Of a DNA stretch of 64,000 nt, positions 20,021 through 30,314 are shown in pieces. Positions within the stretch are counted from its first letter, which is position 1. Each line of letters starts with the position of its first letter. Origin of the DNA: Toxorhynchites rutilus septentrionalis (Eukaryota; Arthropoda; Insecta; Diptera; Culicidae); the NCBI RefSeq assembly GCF_029784135.1, contig NC_073745.1, positions 48,112,116 through 48,176,115 of the forward strand, given 5' to 3'. The translations under genes were made by a program, and so were the position numbers. The notes under the pieces were generated by a model. That model saw only the letters and a program-made list of their open reading frames with translations, did not search any database and was not told where the DNA came from.

Positions 20021-22790
20021 ATAGAATTTGTGATAATATAGTGATCATATTTTGTGTTGGCCTGGTAGTTCCGCATCTGTTGAAAGGATTTTTGTCAATG
20101 TTCAATATTCGGACTTAATATTGTCGCGATTCAATGTTTAAATCACAAACGCTGTTATAAATGCCAAACAGAACTTTGGTCTGGAATGTGACAAACTATA
20201 ACAAAATTACCAAAAATCGTAATCTCCTTCGCAAAATCTCTTCAGCATCCAAACATTCCTTCGTTGTGGAGCTTACGTATCCTGTTTTCATTCCTTAACT
20301 ATTTGGTTAGCCTACTCAACCATCTTCAATTGATTCTACAAAAGCGCGAATTATTCCACAAGGCAACAACTCATTTTCAATTTCGTAGAGTGACTCCCTC
20401 TATATAGAAATCGAAGACGTAGTCCTACGGCAAAATGGATTATAGACGCGATTTTTCAATTAATATAAAGGAAAGTCCACGTGGACAAGGGTATAGTCAA
20501 TGTCCACGCTGTTCACGGAGAGGAGAGTCTAAACCCTTGCTTTTTCTGCCCACGCGGTTTGTGGATAGCCCCTGAGGAGAGTTTCGAGTGGAATGAACTA
20601 ACTGTGGATGAGGCCTTCGAAGTTTTGCGATGCAAGAAATTCGAAAGTATCTATGAGTGAGAGAAATCTGCATGAAAATTTATGCCTGCAACAGATCTTG
20701 TTTGCTTAGATTTCTTTTATTATACTGGTTTCTTTAAATGTTGAAGCATTAGTATTATCTATCAAATAAATCGTCTTGCTGTAATCGTCCTTTGTAGGGG
20801 TATTGGGTGAGCTATAATCATCATCGTGAATGAGTTTCATCGAAAACACTACCTCAGTCGAGCTGCTTGAGTTTTAAGTATCACTTCTGTTTCCCCCGCT
20901 TGGAATTCAAACACATTCAGCGAAAATCAATCGACCAGCTGTAATGTCATTAATCAGCCCACGCCTGGCAGCGTATGCTCTGAAGGGACCATTAAAAGGC
21001 GGAGAAGTGTGCATCGGTAAATTTCAACCAAACGATCTCCTGGGCGTCACCAAGAAAACCCCATTCGGTAATGGCCCTAGCCTGAACTTCGCAACGGAGG
21101 CCACCGTCAACGCAGGGAATTAAAAGGTTTTTAATTAAATTTTAATTATTCATCGTTTTAATTTTGGAATGCTTTTATGGTACACGAAGTCATCCCACGG
21201 AGCGGACCGACTGCGTGAGTCCTGGCGCAATCGAGAGTGCCACCGTTTCGGATTCGACGGAGACGGATTTGGTCCCGACGAAGGTCCCGATCGGTGACGA
21301 CAATTGCTGTAATGGATGATGTCGTAAGGGTTTAGCGTTTTAAAATGGTGAATAAATTTATCTCGAACCCGTCGCGAAATGGTTTCGCGCGAGAACATTG
21401 CTTTTCGCGTAACTGGGCTGATGATGACCATCATCGGAAAATTTCGTACGACGCAACAAGCGATGTGATGATAAAAGAGCAGCTGAATAAATTATTTTTA
21501 ATTAAACAATCGGCGGCTGTCCGTTAAAATGGTTTCATAACCACACTCACACATTATTTTGATTTTAATTGGACGACTCTCGCGTTTCTGTTCGCATCCA
21601 TGATGACAATTTTTCCCCGCTCGGACGAAGAATTTCATTGATTCAAAGGCAGGGCAATCACAACTAATCCCCGGGAATCACTTATCAAATTAACTGAATT
21701 AACCAGGACAATTTTAGGCAATATCGCCAATATCGGACAACTTGTTCGTCCTTTTTTCGTCCCAGCGCACAATGATTTATGTTCCCCTTTCCCTCCGAGG
21801 CGCCGCAGCTTCCGACGCTCGCTCGAGACAGATAAACGTCAGGTGAATTACGTTCTTCGCTCTGCCATAAGCATAGAATTAATTAGTCAGAAAAATTCAT
21901 GCCAACGAACGCATTTCCTTGCCGTGTTTTGTGGTGGAAGCAAACCGTGAATGGTTCTGTGCCTTTCTGGTTTGGTGTGGTTTTGGCTCGAGTGGCCCTT
22001 TTGCTCGGTGAATGCCCCGAAGGGAGGAAAAAGTAATCCAATTAAATGTTCTCTCGGGAACGGATGCGCCACCGAAAAAAAAGACAAAAAAAATCGTATC
22101 TTACCTGCTTCACTCATCCGCAAGAGGAGCCGCAAGTTGATGGGAACGTGGCATAAAATTGTGGTCAAATTTTTGCGGTCTGAAAAAAATGAGAGTAAAA
22201 AAGAACTTTACTAATTGTTATACTTAGGGTATAATTTATCATAAGCTGTTGGATGAAAAGTTGCGGTCGAAGTGGGAATTGCACTCATCTGCACAAATTG
22301 GCTCCGTGTCGGCAGACCAATTTGTTCGGGTAAAATGACGGCCGTTAGCTCGAGTGGGTAGCTGATTATTGATCTTCCTGTTTATCGGCGAGATATCCGG
22401 TAGAATTACCAATGGTATCGTCTCGTGAGTGACAGCACTTTGGTATCGATCCTCTCGGTTCGTTATCGTTATGTGAGTAGCAGCAGCAGCAACAGCAGAA
22501 GCAGCTAACACATCCTTCAACTTGATTGTTGTCGTTCCGTGGTAACGATGAGCTGTCTCTCAGCTCCTTTCGGATTATTTTACGGCTTTGTTTGTCAACC
22601 TTCAGCGGCCGCCCGAAGTCACCTCATTGTCCTCTCGGCACGTCGGTGTCGCCGGTAATGGCGAGTGAAAACACATTCTGCAAGCGTTACGCAACTTGTC
22701 CAATCTAGCGATCCAATCAAGTTGCGTCCATTCAAAGCGGTACCGAAAGTGAGAGTTTTTGACCGAAAATATTCATGGCTTATGGTCATA
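20021..22790. other. Largely unique DNA, possibly host regulatory or intronic
   Basis: This is one of the longest stretches without recognised repeats. It has GC-balanced segments (20500-22750) and several TAATTA/TTAATTAA motifs (for example 21130-21150, 21490, 21880). ORFs of 60-94 residues occur on both strands, overlap, and show no domain. A short AGC/AAC-rich tract lies at 22480-22500. It may hold host enhancers or noncoding exons, but nothing can be assigned. Confidence 0.35.
20944..21123 (+). CDS. Possible 59-residue small ORF, function unknown
   Basis: An ATG at 20944 opens a frame of 59 codons, beginning MSLISPRLAAYALKGPLKGG and ending in ATVNAGN before TAA at 21121. Many codons end in G or C (CGC, CTG, GCG, CTG, AAG, GTG, ATC), unlike most chance frames in this AT-rich window. 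There is no signal peptide or membrane segment. I do not recognise the protein, and its length is within what chance allows. It lies in the unique stretch, not in a transposon. Confidence 0.2.
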   Translation: MSLISPRLAAYALKGPLKGGEVCIGKFQPNDLLGVTKKTPFGNGPSLNFATEATVNAGN

Positions 22791-22794
22791 CATA

Positions 22795-23340
22795 TCTTCT
22801 AACGTCTCACAATGTTGAAGTTAATGTATAAGGAATGGAAAATGGAAATATATAATATATCGCCATTTTGTGGTGGTGGCCATTTTAAATTTGCCTTTTT
22901 CATAAATAACTGTGTTCACTGGTCAATCCCCTTCATTTGATACTCATATTGATGGGGTTTTGAAAAACAATATATTTGTTGCCGTTTTCTAAAGGTGGCC
23001 ATTATGAGTTTGCTTTTCTAATGAATAATTGCGTTCTACTAGTTGATTCCTTTCATTTGATACCCATATTGATTGAGTTTTGGGAAAATGTATTTATCGC
23101 CATTTTGTAGTGGCTGCTGTCTTGGATTTGTATTTTTCATCAATACTGTGTTTTTCATTAATAACTGTGTTCTACTTTCATTTGATACTCATATTAATAG
23201 GGTTTTGAGAAAATCGTAAATGTAATACAGTCAACTCTCCCTAACTCGATATCCAAGGGATCATCGAGTTAGGAAGGTATCGAGTTATGGAGAGAAGAAT
23301 GTAGTCCGCCATTTTGTAGTGGCAGCCATCTTGGCGTGTA
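22795..23340. repeat. ~118-bp minisatellite, about four units, interrupted
   Basis: Units repeat 'CGCCATTTTGTGGTGG..GCC', 'TTTTTCATAAATAACTGTGT' and 'TTCATTTGATACTCATATTG' with a period near 118 bp. The array is broken at 23228-23297 by a MITE fragment and ends where the SINE starts. The same repeat forms another array at 41221-41710. Small ORFs in it are by-products of the repeat. Confidence 0.75.
23228..23297. mobile_element. Partial MITE of the CAGTCAACTCTCCCTAACTCG family
   Basis: Begins after TA (23226-23227) with CAGTCAACTCTCCCTAACTC and continues with a self-complementary stretch (GATCATCGAGTTAGG). It matches the right half of the 24007-24185 element in inverted orientation. The second terminus is missing. 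Confidence 0.6.
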
Positions 23341-23512
23341 AAACAGCCTTGCGTCCTAGCCGGTCTTGGTTCAATACCCGTTGTCGTAGTTTGGACTTTT
23401 TTTTTGTGCAATTCCAAAAAGTTTGGAAAAAGAAAAAAGAAAGAGATGTCTGCTTCCATACATACAAACATTTGAAGCGTTGGGGGACAGATGACATTAT
23501 TTGCCAATGATT
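23332..23512 (+). mobile_element. tRNA-derived SINE (type 2), diverged
   Basis: Shares CCTAGCCGG.CTTGGTTC (B-box region) and AAAGAAAGAGATGTCTGCTT with the SINE at 4070, and ends near TGACATTATTTGCC. It has no surrounding MITE, so it seems to be an independent insertion, or the source form of the cargo found inside the two MITEs. Confidence 0.5.
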
Positions 23513-24004
23513 AGTTTAAGCTGGAATACAGCTCTAAACCTAGAAAACAAATTAGTTTGAATCTTGATAGAAAAAAATGGTAGTTTCAAATAATGAGGTT
23601 ACCTAAGTGTTCACATAATAGGTAATCATTCGGTTCTACAACGTTCGTCAAAAATAGTTTTACCATATTGTACTCATTTTTTTAAATTTTCTGCATTTTC
23701 TGCTATTTTAAATGAAAAAAATTGTAAGGGGTTGTATCCAGGACACGACCGCATTTTGACGTAGAATGGAATTATATTTTGCAATCCTCATGTTTACCAC
23801 CTCGAATATTATTTTAGAATGCATCGAAATTTTTGAAATAACTTTTGAGTTATTTTGTTATTTTTAACTATTTCAGTAGTAAACATTTTCATTTGAAATT
23901 CGAACAATTTAAAACTGATTTCGGGCCTGGTAAACTGATAGAGAATAATATGAATATCGCTACCAGACTGTAAATATACATATTAGATATAGAATATAAT
24001 TATA
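23513..24004. other. AT-rich DNA, nothing recognised
   Basis: No domain-bearing ORF, tandem array or paired ends seen between the SINE and the next MITE. Confidence 0.35.
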
Positions 24005-24006
24005 TA

Positions 24007-24185
24007 CAGTCAACTCTCCCTAACTCGTTGTTCTGTATTCGATATTTTCCCTAAATGGATGGATTTAATGGCAGCATTGATTGATTTTACAAGCATTCTT
24101 CTCTCTTTACAAGCATTCTTCTCTCCATAACGATACCTTCCTTACTCGATGATCCCTTGGATATCGTGTTAGGGAGAGTTGACTG
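24007..24185. mobile_element. 179-bp TA-flanked MITE (CAGTCAACTCTCCCTAACTCG)
   Basis: Inverted ends CAGTCAACTCTCCCTAACTC/CAGTCAACTCTCCCTAACAC with TA on both sides (24005-24006, 24186-24187). A short internal direct repeat (TTTACAAGCATTCTTCTCTC twice) lies at 24087-24125. The CAGT ends and TA target suggest a pogo-type origin. Confidence 0.85.
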
Positions 24186-24187
24186 TA

Positions 24188-24885
24188 TTACATTTACGAT
24201 TGAACTGCGCTGCCAACTCGCACCAAAATTGTTCATTCCCACTCTGATATCGAACACAAAATACAAACACTTTTGCTCCTATATTCCACTTGAGGTGGAA
24301 TCGATCCCACAACTTGCAACATTATGGTTTTCCTACTGAGTTTTGAAAGCATACTTCCATGATATATACGTTATATCTAAATAAATACAGTATATATCTA
24401 TATTCCAAAATTTTGGTTACTCTTCCATATCCGCACTAGCTAAAAAATTTCCCTTTTTGTCGTAGCACACTTTGATACGGAGGGGATCCTCTTCTTGTAT
24501 CGAGCTGTGTGTGTATTTGTGTGTGAAATCAGCATTAGGTATGAATGATATCCGCTCATTGCAACTGTGGTTTCATTCTATCCCTTTTTTGTTATTCGCC
24601 TCTAGCCCTGAGAAGGGCCCTTGTAGAAAGAAACTCTAACCCATACTCCTCCTTCACCTCTTCTGAGAAACATAATCCTATCCCGCTCGACGCTCTCCGG
24701 CAACGATGTTGCTTCGATGATCACCACACGAGAAGTGGTGAGGTTTCAGTTCTGTTCTTGGTTTTGAAGGGGCTTTAACTTAAAGGTCATTCGTCCCTAA
24801 GGTGAGGCTCAAAACTGGGACGGCTTATTTATACCAAATAAGTTTAAAACGGACAGAAACGGATGTATTAGTTGCTCGTTATTGA
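24188..24885. other. No gene recognised
   Basis: Moderately balanced composition at 24540-24780 with a 77-residue ORF that shows no domain. No repeat ends seen. Confidence 0.3.
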
Positions 24886-24891
24886 TGGTAC

Positions 24892-25486
24892 ACCCAAACT
24901 AGCGTTGCTAGAAAGCATTTATTTTTTGACAGAAACCTTGTATTTTCATGCCTTGTGACATCAAATAAGCAAATAATGTCATCTGTCTCCCAACGCTTTG
25001 AAATGTATGGAAGCAGACATCTCCTTATTTTTTTATTTTTTCATCTTTTTTGGGATTTCACCCAAAAAAACACAAACGACGTCAACGGGGATCGAACCAA
25101 GAATGCAAGACTGTTTTACACGACCACGCTATCCACATAGCTAATGATGCTGTTACGCGGAAGTGTGATAATATATACATCTCATTACAAATTGAAGTTG
25201 GAAAGTGTTTTTTAATTTTACTCTTAGAAAACACTTTCCAGCATAAAGGAGATCTATATCCATATCGGTCTGGGCCGTGTACATATGTGGCAAAGTAATG
25301 CGTGCTTATTTGAAACGTGTCTCTCGTTTCGCTCGCTCGCATCAATCTTATATTGCCGTACCATATATATTATACAAATGCTTATCAGTATATGTGTTAT
25401 ATGTGTTATATTTCGTGTTATTTTCACGCTCATTCAATGTAATAAATCGGGATGGCAAAACCTGAGCTAAAACTCAATTTTGGGTG
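24892..25486. mobile_element. 595-bp MITE with embedded type-2 SINE (inverted relative to 3750-4336)
   Basis: Ends are CACCCAAA and TTTGGGTG with TA at 24890-24891 and 25487-25488. It is the second copy of the 3750-4336 element in opposite orientation. The SINE runs on the minus strand at about 24973-25142 (B box GGTTCGATCCCC on that strand). The right part has AAAGTGTTTTT...AAAACACTTTCC, a small hairpin at 25201-25240. Confidence 0.65.
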
Positions 25487-26345
25487 TAGGGTCAGCAAGC
25501 AAATCGGCAGAACGAATGTATGGGAAAAAGGAAATTCTTCCAGTTTTCATGAATTTAGACCGTTTAGAGATTAACCAACTGGTTAACTAATTGTGATGTA
25601 TAGCATATCAAACAAATCTTAGAGAATTTCCGATTCGATTGGTATGCAAATCATGAGAATTCGTTCGCTGTAGAAATAGTTGTTAACGTTATCTTTATTT
25701 TATAAAAACGTGACCAGTTTTCTGAATTGGCACCCTTCCTGAAAGACGTTTGACGTTTTTATACATATATTAAATATCGCAAATTATTTTTTTTTGTAAA
25801 TAAAAAAGAGTACTATTTTCTTTCTCAGTGTAAATTTTTTTTACGTTTAAATATTAATATTCCATAACTCTTACTAAAACGCTATTTCAATACGACTCAT
25901 AGTTCTTGAGATATAAATTATCCAAGATTTATCTTACTAAAATCGATACGCCCCATTGAAAAGTTACACTTGAGTGAAAATACTCCCAATTGCTGTGGAA
26001 AACTCATGTTCCCTCCAATCCAAACGGAATACAAACTGTAATTCGAATCAAAAATACATGTTTTAAAATCTGCATTTTTAGGACGATTTCATTTGGAACT
26101 GCTCGATATCAGAAAATACCAGAAGTTTACAGCATGTCTAATAAAACAAACGGAACGGAAACCATTTTCATTAAACTATACCCCCATATTCATCAGTGCC
26201 TGCCACAGGTATTCATTGTGTACTCTACACTTCATCCTACACTTAGCTTTCACAAGTTTGAGAAGTAATCTCAAACTCTCATACAAAAAGCGAATTAGAT
26301 GTTGAATATTTTGGTTGAACGCGTTTTTATTATTGCTTATAATGG
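25487..26345. other. AT-rich DNA, nothing recognised
   Basis: A 92-residue ORF at 25990-26268 has no recognisable domain and sits in AT-rich sequence. No element ends were seen. Confidence 0.3.
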
Positions 26346-26348
26346 TGA

Positions 26349-26590
26349 CAGACTATTATCATGCCGGGTTCGGGTTCGATTCCCGCTATGACCGAGGGAT
26401 TTTTCGTCTAGAAATTACTTCCGACTTGCACTGTGGCCATGAGTATTCTAGAGCTTCCTATTCTGGGCACATTCAAGGCGTGTTACTTGGCATAATAAAT
26501 CTCAACTAAGTGCTACTAACAAAAATATCGCAAATAATACTAAGTTGAGACGGCAAGAGTTCCACTGAGATCGTTTGGGCTATTCGGAAG
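26349..26590 (+). mobile_element. Diverged Feilai-like SINE, head partly lost
   Basis: Begins within the tRNA-like part (TTATCATGCCGGGTTCGGG, B box GGTTCGATTCCCG) and follows the family body (TTCCGACTTGCACTGTGGCC, AATCTCAACTAAGTGCT, GTTGAGACGGCAAGAGTTCC). The A box and a clear GAA tail are missing. It is more diverged than the copies at 7952 and 19815. Confidence 0.7.
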
Positions 26591-26599
26591 GAGTGTTGA

Positions 26600-26900
26600 C
26601 AGACATTAGGATGAATAATTCACGCAGATCCCTGACTTTTCTGATAAATAATCAAAAACCTTCCAGTTTTTTGTAGGTTTTCAAATCATATACCTGCTTA
26701 ATCCGCAGGACGATGATAGAGGCAGATCGATGCTTACAAATATACTTCATAACTTTCTGGTCCAACCCATTATCACTAGAAACGGTTTTACTTCCATTTC
26801 TTGACAAATTCTTCAGGGAATACTTATTGTTAATCTTCTCAATTCTTCGTTCCACACTCCAGGAGTTTGTTCTACCTAGTTGAAACGGTTACTGAAGAAT
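26600..26900 (-). pseudogene. Possible Tc1/mariner transposase N-terminal remnant
   Basis: On the minus strand a 67-codon frame reads ERRIEKINNKYSLKNLSRNG and later RSASIIVLRIKQVYDLKTYK. This order resembles the paired helix-turn-helix region and the 'LKTYKK' linker of Tc1-like transposases. There is no catalytic domain and no terminal repeat. Stops interrupt the upstream part of the frame. Assignment rests on motif memory only. Confidence 0.35.
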
Positions 26901-27243
26901 ATTATCTCAAAGTCCTTTCACAAAATGAGCTAGATCATACATGTGAATTGCTATTAACTTATTGTAAAAAGTGAATGGAGGCTTGGGAAAAATACTTCCA
27001 GTAATAAAATCAACACATGCTAAAATATCAATAATTTATTTATTTTATTAAGCACTTATATGGATTTGGTGTCAAACAATTATGCACGTGCCATTTCTGG
27101 AAAAGTTCCAATTGTCACAGACCTCACGTAAAAAACAGCTTGAAATCTTCAGCGGAAAAAATCCGAAAGTCTTCAAAGCTTACATCATTGAAATAAATCA
27201 AGAATATCAAAGATCCTAGATGACCAAGAGAAACCATCGCTAA
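26901..27243. other. AT-rich DNA, nothing recognised
   Basis: Spacer between the Tc1-like remnant and the following MITE; no domain, array or paired ends seen. Confidence 0.3.
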
Positions 27244-27245
27244 TA

Positions 27246-27600
27246 CACCCATACCTCGCTTTACGGCCTAGATACGTTCCACGAAATTCGGCCGCAAAGC
27301 GAAAAGCCGGAATCAATTATTCTAATACAAATTGATACAAATTCAATCAGGTCAGTTCCAAATTTGTTAAATATTTAACATGGTTTATCATTCAAAATGC
27401 ATTTTATCCTTTCATTTTTATTTCATTTTAATCAAAAATTTAATTCATTTAAATCAAAAATACATACATAACATAAACATAAAACATACATACATTATAA
27501 CGAAACATTTTAGGCCGTAAATCGAAAACGTGCCTGAATTGAAGAGGGCCGTTATAGCGAAATACCGTATAAAGAGCGGCCGTATAGCGAGGTATGGGTG
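27246..27600. mobile_element. 355-bp TA-flanked MITE (CACCCATACCTCGCTTTACG)
   Basis: Ends match as inverted repeats over 22 of 23 bases (CACCCATACCTCGCTTTACG / CACCCATACCTCGCTATACG) with TA at 27244-27245 and 27601-27602. Subterminal GGCCGTAAAT/GGCCGTTATAGCG motifs recur. The middle contains ACATAACATAAAACATACAT repeats. No coding sequence. Confidence 0.85.
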
Positions 27601-27832
27601 TACTTAAGATGATGTTCAATCCATGCATTCAACTGCCCTATTGGAGATCTACGTGAATTGACTAACATGGAATCGTTAGCCGAATGGGCCTCGAAACTGT
27701 TGCAAATGTTTCGGACAGGATGCCCTGTGATCAGTATTTTTTTCTTCTCGCACTACCTCCTTCCTCTTCAGCTCAAGTGACAGTTTCTATTTAATTTTTC
27801 CTGGTTTTATTTGTTAAATCATTCTCTATATA

Positions 27833-28166
27833 ACAGTTCGGCTGAAAAGTTCATAAGGTTGACGTCTAGATGGCGCCTCTTGCAAAAATCTACTTGACTA
27901 TCACAAAGCACCATCTTTTAATGGATACGTGTCAAAATTTGACAGCAATCGGTCGATTGCTGGTGTGAGTCACAGCATTGAGAGTGAAGCAACTTTTGTT
28001 ATTGTGAAAAATTGGGAAAATACGAATTTCGTGTTTTGTTGGCAAAATTGCATGAACTGGGCTTCGAATTGCTTCCGCATCCATCGTATTCTCCAGATCT
28101 GGCCCCCAGCACCGCAGAGAAACAATTCGATTCAAGGATTTAAAGAGTCATATTAGTATCGAAGAC
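27833..28166 (+). pseudogene. mariner remnant, left part of an interrupted copy
   Basis: The opening GGCTGAAAAGTTCATAAGG and the next 130 bp match the mariner 5' region at 6938. The sequence then jumps to a C-terminal segment in which one frame reads KLHELGFELLPHP-like and PYSPD-like words (CATGAACTGGGCTTCGAATT; CATCGTATTCTCCAGATCTG). The copy continues beyond the SINE insertion at 29705. It is an internally deleted, non-coding mariner derivative. Confidence 0.6.
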
Positions 28167-28385
28167 TAAGTGCACCCGTGACCGAGTGGTTAGCGTCTCA
28201 CATTATCATGCCGGGTGTTCGGGTTCGATTCTCGTTCTGGTCGGGGGATTTTTCGTCAAATAAGTTATCTCCGACTTGCACTGTGGTTACGCGTATTCTA
28301 GAGCTTGCTCCTCGGAATTCATTCAAGGCGTGTTATTTGGCTTAAGAAATCTCAACAAAGTATTAATAAATGACGCTAGTTAATA

Positions 28386-29649
28386 AAGGGTGTGTCACAT
28401 CAAATTGCATCACGGAAAAAACGCTGTAGAATTCGCTCAGTAGACCGATCCTTTTGAAAATTTTAGACAGTAAAATAAAAACTATTAAACAACTTTTGGC
28501 ATTTTCTTTTTATTCATACTTCGAGCCCAAGCCCGTATGCTCGCACCTTCCCGTCAGGTAAACCCCGTCCATAAGGTTCTGTACAACGTCAGGTTGTAGT
28601 TTTTTTTAACAGAAATCCATTTTCTCTTGAAGTCCGCCTCCGATTTGACAACTTTTGGGTTCTTCCGGAGGGCCTGCTTCATAATCGCCCAATATTTCTC
28701 TATTGGACGAAGCTCCGGCGCGTTGGGCGGGTTCATTTCCTTTGGCACGAAGGTGACCCCGTTGGCTTCGTACCACCCCAACACGTCCTTTGAATAGTGG
28801 CATGAAGCGAGATCCGGCCAGAAGATGGTCGGGCCCTCGTGCTGCTTCAATAGTGGTAGTAAGCGCTTTTGTAGGCACTCCTTAAGGTAAACCTGCCCGT
28901 TTACCGTGCCGGTCATCACGAAGGGGGCGCTCCGCTTTCCGCAAAAGCAGATCGCTTGCCACACCATGTACTTTTTGGCAAACTTGGATAGTTTCTGCTT
29001 GCGAATCTCCTCCGGAACGCTGAATTTGTCCTCTGCGGAGAAGAACAACAGGCCCGGCAGCTGACGAAAGTCCGCTTTGACGTAGGTTTCGTCGTCCATT
29101 ACCAGGCAATGCGGCTTCGTCAGCATTTCGGTGTACAGCTTCCGGGCTCGCGTCTTCCCCACCATGTTTTGCCTTTCGTCGCAGGCCCTCCCGCTGCTTG
29201 GTCCGCTGGACGAATGAACTTGACAAATTCAGCTTATTGGCGACATCCCGGACCGAACTTCTCGGATCACGTCTAAACTGCTTAACTACGCGCTCGTGAT
29301 CTTTTTCACTGACGGAGCATCCATTTTTGCTTCACCTTCCGGTCGATGGTTAGGTTCTCGAAGTATCGTTTTAGTACTCTGCTAACCGTGGATTGGACGA
29401 TTCCCAGCATCTTATCGATGTCCCGATGTGACAACTCTGGATTCTCGAAATGAGTGCACAGGATTAATTCACGACGCTCTTTTTCGTTCGACGACATTTT
29501 TCCAAATTTAGGAAAAATTGACAGTGAAGCATGGCCAACGTGATCTATACACTCTTATCTGATTATAAGCGACAGCTGAAGATATAATTCCTAAAAATTA
29601 AATTTCTACAGCGTTTTTTCTATGATGCAATTTGATGTGACACACCCTT
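28386..29649 (-). mobile_element. 1264-bp DD37E mariner-like element (ITmD37E-type)
   Basis: Terminal inverted repeats of about 46 bp begin AAGGGTGTGTCACATCAAAT on both sides with roughly two mismatches, and TA duplications flank at 28384-28385 and 29650-29651. A transposase pseudogene fills the minus strand. Length, TA target and DD37E spacing fit the ITmD37E group described from mosquitoes. The near-identical ends suggest recent activity, but the transposase has frameshifts, so mobilisation would have required another copy. Confidence 0.9.
28510..29497 (-). pseudogene. DD37E transposase pseudogene, three frameshifts
   Basis: The start is ATG at 29497 (MSSNEKERRELILCTHFENP) and the N-terminal HTH continues through STVSRVLKRYFENLTIDRK. 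A frameshift near 29330 moves the reading to RRDPRSSVRDVANKLNLSSS and VQRTKQREGLRRKA. A second near 29175 leads to MVGKTRARKLYTEMLTKPHC and the first catalytic D in CLVMDDETYVKADF. The second D is in FWPDLASCHYSKD, and the E lies 37 residues further in APELRPIEKYWA, hence DD37E. A third frameshift near 28590, at an A-run, precedes the C terminus VVQNLMDG...GLGSKYE with the stop at 28510. All three catalytic residues survive. The coding region nearly fills the element. Function is lost through frame breaks only, each near a short mononucleotide run or single-base change. Confidence 0.9.
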
Positions 29650-29704
29650 TACACACGTTGAGACGGCAAAAGTTCCACAGGGAACGTTAACGCCATTCAA
29701 GAAG

Positions 29705-29880
29705 ATTAGTATCGAAGACAAGAATCATCCTGCGAAGCTAAAATCGTTTAATGATTAAGAGCTAGAGGCGCTTCATCGCGGTTAAACGCTACGAAAACTG
29801 GAAGAATCATTAGGCGTGACTAGACAAGCTATTCATTATTCTTTGGGAAATGCGTCATCGATCGAAACAAATGATTGTCG
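29705..29880 (+). pseudogene. mariner remnant, right part after SINE insertion
   Basis: Starts with the second copy of the 14-bp target duplication, then one frame reads EDKNHPAKLKSFND, a stop, ELEALHRG, a stop, and LRKLEESLGVTRQAIHYSLG. This is the second helix-turn-helix of a mariner transposase. Its position after a C-terminal segment at 28030-28140 means that this remnant is rearranged or made of two fragments. Confidence 0.6.
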
Positions 29881-30310
29881 GATGGGATTAGATCACTGGT
29901 TTATTGCTGCGGGTGAATGGTCTACGACAAATCGAAAAAATCGTGAGGCTACCAATCAACATCGACTGCAGAGTCACACACTCCCTGGTTCTGAGAATTT
30001 GGCAAAGAATATAACTCGTCGTTGTATCTTTTGAACTACTGAAACCAGGTGAAACAATCACAAGAACTCACTAGCAAAAACAACTTATGTCTTTGATTCG
30101 TGCATTAAGGGTCGCTAAATGAGGACGTTTGGCCACATGTTGCGCAAAACATAAAAACACTTCAGTAGGACATTTTTCCCCACCACTTACATTCATTATC
30201 ATTTGTACCGATCGATGCCGAAAAGATGGGGAAAATGTTGTAACCAGCGACGGGCAATACTTTCGACTCAGGATAAAACCATTTTTTCGCAATACAATCT
30301 GAAATCTACA
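29881..30310. other. No gene recognised
   Basis: Two short ORFs (72 and 73 residues) on opposite strands show no domain. Could be further decayed mariner sequence; not demonstrable by eye. Confidence 0.3.
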
Positions 30311-30314
30311 TGTC

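Larger units (their letters stand above)
28167..29704 (+). mobile_element. Feilai-like SINE, split by a DD37E element, with 14-bp target duplication
   Basis: The SINE head has an A box (TGACCGAGTGGTTAGCG) and a B box (GGGTTCGATTCTCG), the body continues to 28385, and the 3' end (CGTTGAGACGGCAAAAGTTC ... GAAGA) resumes at 29652. The direct repeat TTAGTATCGAAGAC at 28153-28166 and 29705-29718 marks its insertion into a mariner remnant. The 1.26-kb element inside it was inserted later. Confidence 0.9.

Noticed and set aside
22795..23225. CRISPR-like regularly spaced repeat
   Set aside because: Units are contiguous at ~118 bp with no unique spacers, in a eukaryotic setting.
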